In this document: positions 1 to 5,566 of the stretch, one piece after another
Layout of the letters: each line of letters opens with the position of its first letter
How positions within the stretch are numbered: position 1 is the stretch's first letter
Assembly: GCA_030917145.1 (NCBI GenBank)
Contig: JAUPVJ010000013.1
Location: 1 to 8,890, forward strand
Origin: Patescibacteria group bacterium
GTDB taxonomy: Bacteria; Patescibacteriota; Minisyncoccia; Phycocordibacterales; CAIRYW01
Direction: 5' to 3'
DNA length: 8,890 bases
The notes under the pieces: generated by a model
Told to the model about the DNA's origin: nothing
Database searches by the model: none
The model's input: only the letters and a program-made list of their open reading frames with translations
Position numbers and translations under genes: made by a program

Positions 1-302
1 GAAAGAGAAGGATGTTCAACCCACTTACCATTTAATGATTCTGCAGGAGAGTTAACTGTACCAGCTTTAAAATCCTCTAAGTACATTGTGTCTCGAAGAT
101 TCCTCACATACTCAACACCCTCTTGAGCTAGATAATAAGCAGCGATCTCGTCTCGGGCATAATAAGCAGAAAAAAGTCCTCGCGCTGCGATTTCCATAGG
201 ACCGATTATAGAGAGAAGTAATATAGAAATCGCAACAAGAGTTTCAACCAAAGTAAAACCTTTTTCTTTTTGAGTATTTTTTTGTAGTTTAATAAATTTC
301 AT
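1..302 (-). CDS. Minor pilin, GspI/PilV-like, 3' end missing (runs off the left edge)
   Basis: I translated this gene by hand from the ATG at 302; it stays open to base 1, giving about 100 residues with the C-terminus outside the window. It starts with a 15-residue basic leader (MKFIKLQKNTQKEKG), then FTLVETLVAIS and a hydrophobic helix. The leader should be cut after Gly15, leaving Phe as residue 1 and Glu at +5. Just after the helix comes the stretch ARDEIAAYYLAQEGVEYVRN, the pattern of GspI/PilV-like minor pilins, which help start pilus assembly at the inner membrane. It begins only 3 nt after the stop of the GspJ/PilW-like gene, so the two are almost certainly cotranscribed. There is no Shine-Dalgarno; the ATG follows TTTTTAAAAT. 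The prepilin class is certain; the GspI/PilV assignment is an inference from the post-helix motif and the position. Confidence 0.88.
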   Translation of the reverse strand, partial: MKFIKLQKNTQKEKGFTLVETLVAISILLLSIIGPMEIAARGLFSAYYARDEIAAYYLAQEGVEYVRNLRDTMYLEDFKAGTVNSPAESLNGKWVEHPSL

Positions 303-305
303 ATT

Positions 306-902
306 TTAAAAATCTAAATATCTTTGAGAAATAAATGTTTGGATTGCGAATTCTGAAGAATTTCCGTAAGCAGTAATTTTTGCTTTCAAATTTAAAACAA
401 TTTTTGGCTGATCTGTGTCTCTAATTGCAGACGACAAAGTCTGTACTCCCCAAACTCTAAAAGATAAAGACTCAATATCAACAGAGTTGTCAGTAATACG
501 TACCCAGCCCTCAGTTTCAATTTGTTTTTCCAGATATCCTCTACTACCATCAAAAGAACGCTTGTAGGAAACCATAACTGGGGCATCTGACGAACGGGAT
601 TCTGCAACCTGTAAAGAGGCAAAGGAAATTTCATCAGTAGCAACACCTGCCACACAGTCAATTCCTCCGCATTTATAACCATAACCAGTACGTAAATCAC
701 GGGTCATTGTTTCAACGGCAAGATTTACGTTGTTGATCACAGTGTGAAGGGATTGAGCTTTTCTATTTGCATTTACAATCGACAAAATCGCCCCTAAAGC
801 AACTACCATAACCACTGTAAATATAGAAATAGAGACCATCACTTCAATTAAAGTGAAGCCTTTGTGTTGTTTTAATGTTTTTTTGAAAGAAAGTAATTTC
901 AT
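306..902 (-). CDS. Minor pilin, GspJ/PilW-like
   Basis: This 198-residue prepilin has a basic leader ending at Gly15, then FTLIEVMVSISIFTVVMVVA with Glu at +5 of the mature protein. The helix continues into VINNVNLAVETMTRDLRTG, the typical GspJ/PilW-like segment (a long amphipathic helix with a conserved MxRDLR-like turn). The length also fits GspJ-type minor pilins. Two close cysteines (C78 and C83, in YKCGGIDC) could form a small disulfide loop. The C-terminal part is beta-rich and ends in QTFISQRYLDF, resembling the terminal strand plus Arg of PilW/GspJ-like proteins. It is expected to sit in a tip or priming complex with the neighbouring H- and I-like pilins. The gene starts 7 nt after the preceding stop, at an ATG preceded by TAAAAAAAAC, with no Shine-Dalgarno. 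Prepilin identity is certain; the subfamily is probable. Confidence 0.88.
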   Translation of the reverse strand: MKLLSFKKTLKQHKGFTLIEVMVSISIFTVVMVVALGAILSIVNANRKAQSLHTVINNVNLAVETMTRDLRTGYGYKCGGIDCVAGVATDEISFASLQVAESRSSDAPVMVSYKRSFDGSRGYLEKQIETEGWVRITDNSVDIESLSFRVWGVQTLSSAIRDTDQPKIVLNLKAKITAYGNSSEFAIQTFISQRYLDF

Positions 903-909
903 GTTTTTT

Positions 910-1572
910 TTAAGAACTTTCGCAACCGGTCATTCCAGTGACTACAGGATCGAGTGAAATCTGACCTAGAGGATTTACACGTATAGTCCTACATTTGTCC
1001 CCCAAAGAAGATCTCACTTTTATAATCGCTCCGTTTACATATTCGTATGGAATTCCACTACTAGGGATTCCGATCACTCTCGCATTTAAATCTGGTTTAA
1101 CAAAAGTTATATTTAGAGCACTCAAACCATCAGCTTTACAAATAGCCGTGCTGGTTTCGTTGATTCCACAAAAATCATGGATGATCTGATCTCTTTTAAA
1201 CTGAATTTTATTTATCAAAATATCCCCACCATCATAATCATAATCAAAATTACCGGAACTATCTGGAACATCTGCAAACAGGGTAGCTTCCCTGTCACCT
1301 CCAGCTACATCTGAAAAATATACTCCGTAAGCAAAGCGCGAGTTACTAGTTGCGCCCACTTGTACCTTTGAACCAACTCCGTAAACCTGCGCTTCTCTTA
1401 TAAACAGAGCGAGCTCGTACGCGGTACTTGTGATCAAAACATCGCTAGAAAATTTCCCTTGCTTAAACAACACAATCCCAGTCAAAATAAAAAAGATTAA
1501 CGCTACAACCAAAAGCTCTACCAAAGAAAACCCTTTTTTATAATTTGTTTTTTTAGAGCATTGTTTTTTCAT
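910..1572 (-). CDS. Minor pilin, GspH/FimT-like, with a DxDxDG loop
   Basis: This 220-residue prepilin has a 14-residue leader (MKKQCSKKTNYKKG) before FSLVELLVVALIFFILTGIV, with Glu at +5. After the helix come AYELALFIREAQVYGVGSK and later YGVYF, the arrangement of the GspH/FimT domain. The C-terminal strand CRTIRVNPLGQISLD also matches GspH-type pseudopilins. Residues 110-117 read DYDYDGGD, which contains a DxDxDG calcium-loop motif. The five cysteines (C5 in the leader, then C135, C145, C194 and C217) leave four in the mature protein, enough for two disulfides. It lies 7 nt downstream of pilD and 7 nt upstream of the GspJ-like gene, so the three are cotranscribed. The start is the only ATG giving a normal basic leader. 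GspH-type pilins are thought to join the minor-pilin initiation complex. Confidence 0.87.
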   Translation of the reverse strand: MKKQCSKKTNYKKGFSLVELLVVALIFFILTGIVLFKQGKFSSDVLITSTAYELALFIREAQVYGVGSKVQVGATSNSRFAYGVYFSDVAGGDREATLFADVPDSSGNFDYDYDGGDILINKIQFKRDQIIHDFCGINETSTAICKADGLSALNITFVKPDLNARVIGIPSSGIPYEYVNGAIIKVRSSLGDKCRTIRVNPLGQISLDPVVTGMTGCESS

Positions 1573-1579
1573 ATCGATT

Positions 1580-2395
1580 TTACAAACTTAAAAGAACATT
1601 TAACTGAAAAAAATCAAAAGCAAAAATAAACTGAATAAAAGTAGCGAGAATCAAAAAAGGAGCTAGAGGAATTTCACTTTTCATTGTAAGTACTTTTTTC
1701 TTTTTGTGTTTCATTTTAGCTGTTGCCATCTTTGCAATACTCCAAAAAGCTCCTATCCACATTCCCAAAGCAAGTGCTGAAAGGCCAGAAGAAAGTCCTA
1801 AAAGCCATCCGATTCCAAGCGCAAGCTTTGCGTCTCCAAAACCCATCCATTGACCACGTGAAAGCGCCCAAAGGAGTGCAAAAGGAAGTGCTAAGATTGG
1901 TCCCGCAAAAAGATCTAAAATTCCCGGGAAAGTCAGTAAATACTCTGGAGAGTTAGTTAAGACCATAAACAAAAGACCAAGGAACGCAAAAAGAAAAACC
2001 AACATATCAGGGATTATCATGTGGCGAATATCGTAAATCGCAACCACAATCAAAATAGAAAAACACAAAAGGAAAAAAGGTAAAAGCACTAGAGAAGCTT
2101 CGATCGGAAGGAAGTAAAAGAAAGTAGTAGTGATCGCAAATACAAGACCAGTCAAAGCTTCGACTGCAGGGTACTGTGCTGAAAAAGGAGATCTGCAAGT
2201 ACGACACTTTCCTTTTTGAAACACAAAACTTAAAATCGGAATAAGCTCAAACCACTTTAAACCAGTACCACAAGAAAAACACATACTTCTTCCTGAAAGA
2301 TTTTTTCCAGTTTTGTATCGAAGAGCGACAACATTTAAAAAACTGCCAATTATAGTTCCAAAAACAAAAGAAGATAAAAAGATAAATAAAATCAT
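1580..2395 (-). CDS. pilD: Prepilin peptidase/N-methyltransferase PilD
   Basis: This 271-residue polytopic membrane enzyme removes the short basic leaders from all the prepilins encoded here and methylates the new N-terminal Phe. The N-terminal part has GTIIGSFLNVVALRY (residues 13-27) and two cysteine pairs, C39-x2-C42 and C64-x2-C67, the zinc site found in bifunctional PilD/GspO enzymes. The PxxE-type SAQYPAVEALTG segment follows. The two catalytic aspartates of the family are present: D122 in YDIRHMIIPD and D188 in the GFGD motif (MGFGDAKLALG). Several hydrophobic segments follow, and the length is normal. The gene sits 17 nt after the GspG-like pilin and 7 nt before the GspH-like one, so the peptidase is embedded among its substrates. 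TGTTATAAT, an extended -10-like box, lies just upstream of the start and might allow extra, nearly leaderless transcription. Confidence 0.97.
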   Translation of the reverse strand: MILFIFLSSFVFGTIIGSFLNVVALRYKTGKNLSGRSMCFSCGTGLKWFELIPILSFVFQKGKCRTCRSPFSAQYPAVEALTGLVFAITTTFFYFLPIEASLVLLPFFLLCFSILIVVAIYDIRHMIIPDMLVFLFAFLGLLFMVLTNSPEYLLTFPGILDLFAGPILALPFALLWALSRGQWMGFGDAKLALGIGWLLGLSSGLSALALGMWIGAFWSIAKMATAKMKHKKKKVLTMKSEIPLAPFLILATFIQFIFAFDFFQLNVLLSL

Positions 2396-2403
2396 TTAAA
2401 TAA

Positions 2404-2412
2404 ATTATAACA
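2404..2412 (-). promoter_or_regulatory. Possible extended -10 box directly upstream of pilD
   Basis: On the minus strand the short gap between the GspG-like gene and pilD reads TGTTATAAT, a full match to the extended -10 consensus (TGnTATAAT). Eight nt separate it from the pilD ATG, so transcription would begin 1-2 nt from the start codon. No good -35 hexamer is visible, and AT-rich DNA makes such boxes by chance, so this is tentative. Confidence 0.3.
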
Positions 2413-2826
2413 CTAAGGTCCTTTAATTGTGTAATTTGCAGTATAGCCTTGTGAAATTTCACACGGTCTTGGTGACATACTTCGAACTTCCATGCGGGCG
2501 CCTAGACAATAATACTTTGTACCGTCAGGATTTGTAGTGACACCATAAAGATAACTTCTTCTAGAGCTAGCAAGAGGGTCTTTAAGATTTATGTTAAAAA
2601 ATGTAACGATCTCAGTCGTATTCGCTGGAAGTTTTCCATTTTCAACAATAAAAGATTGTACAGCTTGATCTAAAGTCTTTAAATCTTCCGCGCGCACAGT
2701 GTCTCTAGTTTTCCCGCGAGTTTGAGAAATGCGAGCAAAAACCACGGTTGCTAACAAAGACAAAATTACAATCACGACCAAAAGTTCTATTAGAGAAAAT
2801 CCAGAAGTTTTCTTTTTAAAAATCAT
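2413..2826 (-). CDS. Type IV pilin/pseudopilin, GspG/PilE-like
   Basis: This 137-residue prepilin has the leader MIFKKKTSG, then [20 protein letters not shown] with Glu at +5. The helix runs into RGKTRDTVRAEDLKTLDQAV, and the globular part has NGKLP (63-67), KDPLASSRRSYLYGV (82-96) and a TNPDGTKYYCLGARME strand. The KLP, DP and YxY signatures are those of GspG/PilE-type proteins. C107 and C122 probably form the C-terminal disulfide loop. It differs clearly from the two larger four-cysteine pilins upstream. It heads the accessory operon (pilD and the H-, J- and I-like minor pilins follow) and is separated from the second pilin by a terminator, so it has its own promoter. It is the only gene in the window ending in TAG. 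It could be a core pseudopilin or a low-abundance pilin; the sequence does not decide. Confidence 0.9.
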   Translation of the reverse strand: MIFKKKTSGFSLIELLVVIVILSLLATVVFARISQTRGKTRDTVRAEDLKTLDQAVQSFIVENGKLPANTTEIVTFFNINLKDPLASSRRSYLYGVTTNPDGTKYYCLGARMEVRSMSPRPCEISQGYTANYTIKGP

Positions 2827-2832
2827 ATAAAT

Positions 2833-2841
2833 ATTGTATCA
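2833..2841 (-). promoter_or_regulatory. Candidate extended -10 promoter of the accessory pilin operon (leaderless)
   Basis: The minus strand reads TGATACAAT, an extended -10 (TGn plus TACAAT), followed by ATTTAT and then the ATG of the GspG-like gene. With 6 nt between the box and the ATG, the start of transcription would fall on or next to the start codon. A promoter is required in this gap because a terminator lies upstream. No strong -35 is visible. A weaker alternative is TATAAA within GGTTATAAAAATGGG, about 40 nt upstream. Confidence 0.45.
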
Positions 2842-2877
2842 CAAGCTTTCAAATAAATTTTCCCCATTTTTATAACC

Positions 2878-2911
2878 TCTCTCTAAAGCTCCAAAAATGT
2901 TACTAGAGAGA
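2878..2911. repeat. 8-bp inverted repeat upstream of the GspG-like gene
   Basis: TCTCTCTA at 2878-2885 pairs with TAGAGAGA at 2904-2911, leaving an 18-nt loop. It lies between the second pilin's terminator and the promoter-like box of the GspG-like gene. It may be an operator, an RNA hairpin on a longer transcript, or chance; it has no U-tract, so it is not a terminator. Confidence 0.35.
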
Positions 2912-2936
2912 ACACCACCAAATGAGAGTATGATTT

Positions 2937-2966
2937 AAAAAATGCCCACAGAAGACTGTGGGCATT
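2937..2966 (-). terminator. Rho-independent terminator of the second pilin gene
   Basis: AATGCCCACAG (2941-2951) and CTGTGGGCATT (2956-2966) form a perfect 11-bp stem with a 4-nt loop. On the minus strand it is followed by a short run of T (2940-2937). It begins about 30 nt beyond the stop codon of the pilin at 2997-3455 and insulates the accessory operon. Confidence 0.85.
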
Positions 2967-2996
2967 GTGAGATGATTTCTACAACAGATGGATTTA

Positions 2997-3455
2997 TTAA
3001 ATACACTGAAAACCGTTAGCTATAATAGTAGACACTTGCTTAGAGGCACCAGTACTATCCACACACCATGAAATAGGAGTAATGGAAGTTGAGGCCTTTA
3101 AAGGAACAACCGCTACCCACGCATTTGAACTATCGTGACATTGGCCAGTATTCCAAGTACTCATGGTTCCATCAGCATAAGTTGATGGAGTAATCCCATA
3201 CGCTCTTTCCGCCGCATTTACCATAGCACCTATGGTATTAGCACCAGACAAAGCACAAACACCGTCGAAAGAAGCGGCCGTACTATTTGAAGCAAACAAT
3301 CCTGCAACCGCACGAGTACTAGCTAGTTGATTTTTAATAGCAGCATCAGCACCTTTACTCCTAGAAGAGTTTAAAGCACTTAAAACAACAGCGGACAAAA
3401 CACCTATAATTGCAATCACGACTAAAAGTTCCAATAATGTAAATCCTTTTTTCAT
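2997..3455 (-). CDS. Four-cysteine type IV pilin, paralogue 2
   Basis: This 152-residue prepilin has the minimal leader MKKG, then [20 protein letters not shown] with Glu at +5, so the mature pilin has about 148 residues. The globular part contains four cysteines (C67, C106, C131, C151). It shares with the neighbouring pilin (3577-4056) the CHDSSNAW motif, VPLK at 117-120 and WCVDSTGAS at 130-138. The C67 to C106 spacing of 39 residues is the same in both. This marks a tandem duplication followed by divergence of the surface. The gene has its own candidate promoter (3487-3515) and a terminator (2937-2966), as expected for an abundant structural subunit that needs a separate expression level. 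There is no Shine-Dalgarno. It probably forms part of the pilus shaft, alone or mixed with its paralogue; which of the two is major is unknown. Confidence 0.94.
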   Translation of the reverse strand: MKKGFTLLELLVVIAIIGVLSAVVLSALNSSRSKGADAAIKNQLASTRAVAGLFASNSTAASFDGVCALSGANTIGAMVNAAERAYGITPSTYADGTMSTWNTGQCHDSSNAWVAVVPLKASTSITPISWCVDSTGASKQVSTIIANGFQCI

Positions 3456-3486
3456 ATAAAATAAATTATTTTAAATCAATGTCCGA

Positions 3487-3515
3487 ATAATACCTAAATT
3501 GTAACACTCTAACAA
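3487..3515 (-). promoter_or_regulatory. Sigma70-type promoter of the second pilin gene
   Basis: On the minus strand, TTGTTA (3515-3510) is followed after exactly 17 nt by TATTAT (3492-3487). Transcription would start near 3480, leaving a leader of about 25 nt before the ATG at 3455. The -35 overlaps the U-tract of the preceding terminator, so termination and re-initiation are packed together. Confidence 0.6.
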
Positions 3516-3550
3516 AAAAACAAAAGTAATCCTTTGGGGATTACTTTTGT
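3514..3550 (-). terminator. Rho-independent terminator of the first pilin gene
   Basis: ACAAAAGTAATCC (3520-3532) and GGATTACTTTTGT (3538-3550) form a perfect 13-bp stem with a 5-nt loop. On the minus strand a T-run continues through 3514. It lies about 27 nt past the stop of the pilin at 3577-4056. The stem base is A/T-rich, so some readthrough into the second pilin is possible. Confidence 0.85.
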
Positions 3551-3576
3551 TAGTAAAATACTCTCTCGAAAATATC

Positions 3577-4056
3577 TTATGACGCAGTACAAGCAGTAGC
3601 GTTTACAAGCATAAGAGCGTCTACCACTCTTGATGCACCTGTAGAGTCTACACACCAGTAATCTTCACCAGATGATCCACTCACAACGTTTGTTGATTTC
3701 AAAGGAACTTGCGCAGCCCATGCTGTAGCGTTATCGTGACATGCTCCGTTTGTTGCTGTTTGAACAGCCATGTCTGCTCCGATAGTTGCTGTCCCACTTG
3801 TAGCCCGAAGAGCAGACAATACTCCAGAGTAAATTCCAGTTGCTGTTCCGGAAGCACAAATTGTCTCATATGAAGAAGTTCCGTCATAATGAACCTCAGC
3901 TTGAGCTCTCATGTTAGCCATGTTTGACTTAATCGCTGCATCTGCCCCTTTAGCTCTAGCTGTGTTTAGAGAAGCAAGAACTACAGATGAAAGAATACCG
4001 ATGATTGCGATTACAACTAGAAGTTCGATAAGTGTAAATCCTCTTTTTTTTGACAT
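3577..4056 (-). CDS. Four-cysteine type IV pilin, paralogue 1
   Basis: This 159-residue prepilin has the leader MSKKRG, then [20 protein letters not shown] with Glu at +5; the mature form has about 153 residues. The helix continues through [20 protein letters not shown], a segment nearly repeated in the pilin at 2997-3455 ([15 protein letters not shown]). Four cysteines (C67, C106, C135, C156) suggest two disulfides. [12 protein letters not shown] and WCVDSTGAS are shared with the paralogue. It is the first gene after the motor operon's terminator and has its own promoter, a long AT-rich leader and its own terminator. That layout suggests strong, independently set expression and makes this the best candidate for the major pilin, though this is an inference from context. 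The start is fixed by the leader; no Shine-Dalgarno precedes it. Confidence 0.95.
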   Translation of the reverse strand: MSKKRGFTLIELLVVIAIIGILSSVVLASLNTARAKGADAAIKSNMANMRAQAEVHYDGTSSYETICASGTATGIYSGVLSALRATSGTATIGADMAVQTATNGACHDNATAWAAQVPLKSTNVVSGSSGEDYWCVDSTGASRVVDALMLVNATACTAS

Positions 4057-4088
4057 AATAATTTTAAATAATTTTTTCTAATAATTTT

Positions 4089-4102
4089 TAATCAATTGAT
4101 TA
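4089..4102. repeat. 14-bp perfect palindrome in the leader of the first pilin
   Basis: TAATCAATTGATTA is fully self-complementary and lies about 33 nt upstream of the pilin ATG, inside the predicted 5' leader. It has the form of a homodimeric regulator site but is made almost only of A and T, so it could be chance. Confidence 0.3.
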
Positions 4103-4179
4103 TTCCTTTTTATTTTGCGAAAGAAATGAAACGCATTTTTTCGACCGCTCTTTTTATTTAAGTTTTTGAGCTTCACTTA

Positions 4180-4208
4180 AGTATATCAAAGTAAAAAAAT
4201 AGCAAGAA
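4180..4208 (-). promoter_or_regulatory. Extended -10 promoter of the first pilin gene
   Basis: The minus strand has TGATATACT (4188-4180), an extended -10 with TATACT. A weak -35 TTCTTG (4208-4203) lies 17 nt upstream, and the spacer contains a run of seven T. Transcription would start near 4173, giving an AT-rich leader of roughly 115 nt before the ATG at 4056. It lies downstream of the pilC terminator, where a new promoter is needed. Confidence 0.55.
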
Positions 4209-4233
4209 ATAAAGGTGTGGAAAAGCGAGAAGG

Positions 4234-4266
4234 AGCTTAGGGCTTTTAGCTTCTAGCTTCTAAGCT
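4234..4266. repeat. Heptamer repeat cluster inside a 7-bp inverted repeat
   Basis: AGCTTAG (4234-4240) and CTAAGCT (4260-4266) are inverted copies. Between them TAGCTTC occurs twice in tandem (4247-4253 and 4254-4260), followed by the related TAAGCTT. The cluster lies between the pilC terminator and the pilin promoter, outside any gene. Its role is unknown; it could be a binding array, a degraded dispersed repeat or replication slippage. Confidence 0.5.
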
Positions 4267-4284
4267 TTAAGAAAAAAATACAAT

Positions 4285-4315
4285 AAAAAAGCCCCGCCGA
4301 AGGCGGGGCTTTTTT
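4285..4315 (-). terminator. Strong GC-rich terminator of the pilB-pilC operon
   Basis: GCCCCGCC (4291-4298) and GGCGGGGC (4302-4309) form a perfect 8-bp GC stem closed by a 3-nt loop (UUC on the minus strand). Six A on one side and six T on the other extend the pairing and supply a U-tract in either direction. It begins 5 nt after the pilC stop, so it ends the motor operon. It would also block any rightward transcription. Confidence 0.93.
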
Positions 4316-4320
4316 CAAAT

Positions 4321-5529
4321 TTAAATATTTGCAGAGATATTGTAAATCGGAATCAAAACTGAAGCCAAGAGGAAAGCTACACCAAGCCCAAGCATCACAA
4401 TCATGATTGGTTCAATCAAGTCAACAAGAGTGTCTACGGCGTTTACCACTTCTCTTTGATAAAACTTAGCGAGAGTTTCTAGAATATGACCAAGCTCTCC
4501 AGTCTCCTCTCCGATTTTAATCATCTGTACCACGATAGAAGGAATCTCTTGAAACTTATCTAGCGAATCAGACAAAGGACTTCCAGCTTTTACAGACTCA
4601 AGAGCTTGAAGCATGATATCTTGGAAGATCACATTGTCTACCACGTCTCCCGTAAGCTCCAGCACTTTTATCATCGGAATTCCAGAGACCAAAAGAGTAC
4701 TCATGTTGTCGGAAATTCTAGAAAGGTAGAGTTTTCGATAAAGACTTCCTACATACGGAATCGCGAGTTTTACTTCCGCGAGCATTCGCGCCCCTTTTGG
4801 ACCCTTAGAACCATAAGCAAGAGCTCCCCCTGCTAAAAGTACTGCAATAAGAAAAAAGATTCCATAATCAACCAAAAAGTTACTAAATCCGATCACAATT
4901 TTTGTGTAAATTGGAATTTCTTGACCAGCATCTGTGATAATTGTTGAAATCTTTGGAATAACCACAGTAAGCATAAGACTCATCACAGCGACAAAAGTAA
5001 GGACCACAAATGCAGGGTAAATAAGGGCATTTTTTGCCTTACTTGTGACGGCGTAGTTTCGGTCTAGATAGTCCGCAAGGTAAATAAAAGTCTGATCTAA
5101 TTTTCCAGACTCTTCCCCTGCTTTTACCATGTTTACATAAAAACTTGAGAAAATTTTTGGGTGTTTTGCAAGGGATTTTGAAATAGAAAGCCCTCCTTGA
5201 ATATCTGTTGCTACTTCTTCAAGTTTGCGCGAAAGCAAATGACTTTCTGTTTCCGCAGAAAGTAGTCTAAAAATACGAAGAGCTGAAACTTGAGCCGAAA
5301 AAAGAGTTGCCATCTGTCGAGAAAGGATCACAATATCTTTGTTTGAAACACGATCAAACCAAGTAATGTTTCGAGAAAGTCCAGTTCCCCCTTCGTCAGC
5401 TGAATGAATAGTCACAATAGCAAGTCCGCGCTTTTGAAGACCTGAGATAGCAGCGTCGATGTTTATAGCATCAATTCCTCCTTGAGTTTCCTGATTATTT
5501 GCGTCGATTGCTTTGTAATTAAATAACAT
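4321..5529 (-). CDS. pilC: Type IV pilus inner-membrane platform protein PilC
   Basis: This 402-residue protein is the membrane platform on which PilB and PilT act to add or remove pilins. It starts with a short soluble segment (MLFNYKAIDANNQETQG) and holds two GspF domains at about 66-193 and 270-392. Each domain has the same helix-turn element: VKAGEESGKLD at 135-145 and IKIGEETGELG at 337-347. Three hydrophobic segments are visible (about 169-191, 215-239 and 373-397), the usual PilC/GspF topology, and the length is normal for the family. It follows pilT after 37 nt and is the last gene of the motor operon, with the terminator only 5 nt after its stop. No defects are seen. Confidence 0.97.
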   Translation of the reverse strand: MLFNYKAIDANNQETQGGIDAINIDAAISGLQKRGLAIVTIHSADEGGTGLSRNITWFDRVSNKDIVILSRQMATLFSAQVSALRIFRLLSAETESHLLSRKLEEVATDIQGGLSISKSLAKHPKIFSSFYVNMVKAGEESGKLDQTFIYLADYLDRNYAVTSKAKNALIYPAFVVLTFVAVMSLMLTVVIPKISTIITDAGQEIPIYTKIVIGFSNFLVDYGIFFLIAVLLAGGALAYGSKGPKGARMLAEVKLAIPYVGSLYRKLYLSRISDNMSTLLVSGIPMIKVLELTGDVVDNVIFQDIMLQALESVKAGSPLSDSLDKFQEIPSIVVQMIKIGEETGELGHILETLAKFYQREVVNAVDTLVDLIEPIMIVMLGLGVAFLLASVLIPIYNISANI

Positions 5530-5566
5530 TTTGAAAAGTTAATTGTTATGAGTGATAAGTTTAAAG

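Noticed and set aside
995..1189. Plus-strand and alternative-frame open frames such as 995-1189, 1723-1956, 5905-6099 or 7612-7797
   Set aside because: They lie opposite or inside well-supported pilus genes, have no recognisable domain and are low-complexity shadows of the real coding frames.
2247..2462. A 71-residue minus-strand frame spanning the GspG-like gene and pilD junction
   Set aside because: It overlaps two strongly supported genes and its translation has no family features.
4285..4315. A cUUCGg tetraloop in the pilC terminator
   Set aside because: The perfect 8-bp stem leaves only a 3-nt UUC loop; forcing the UUCG tetraloop would shift the arms and break the next pair.
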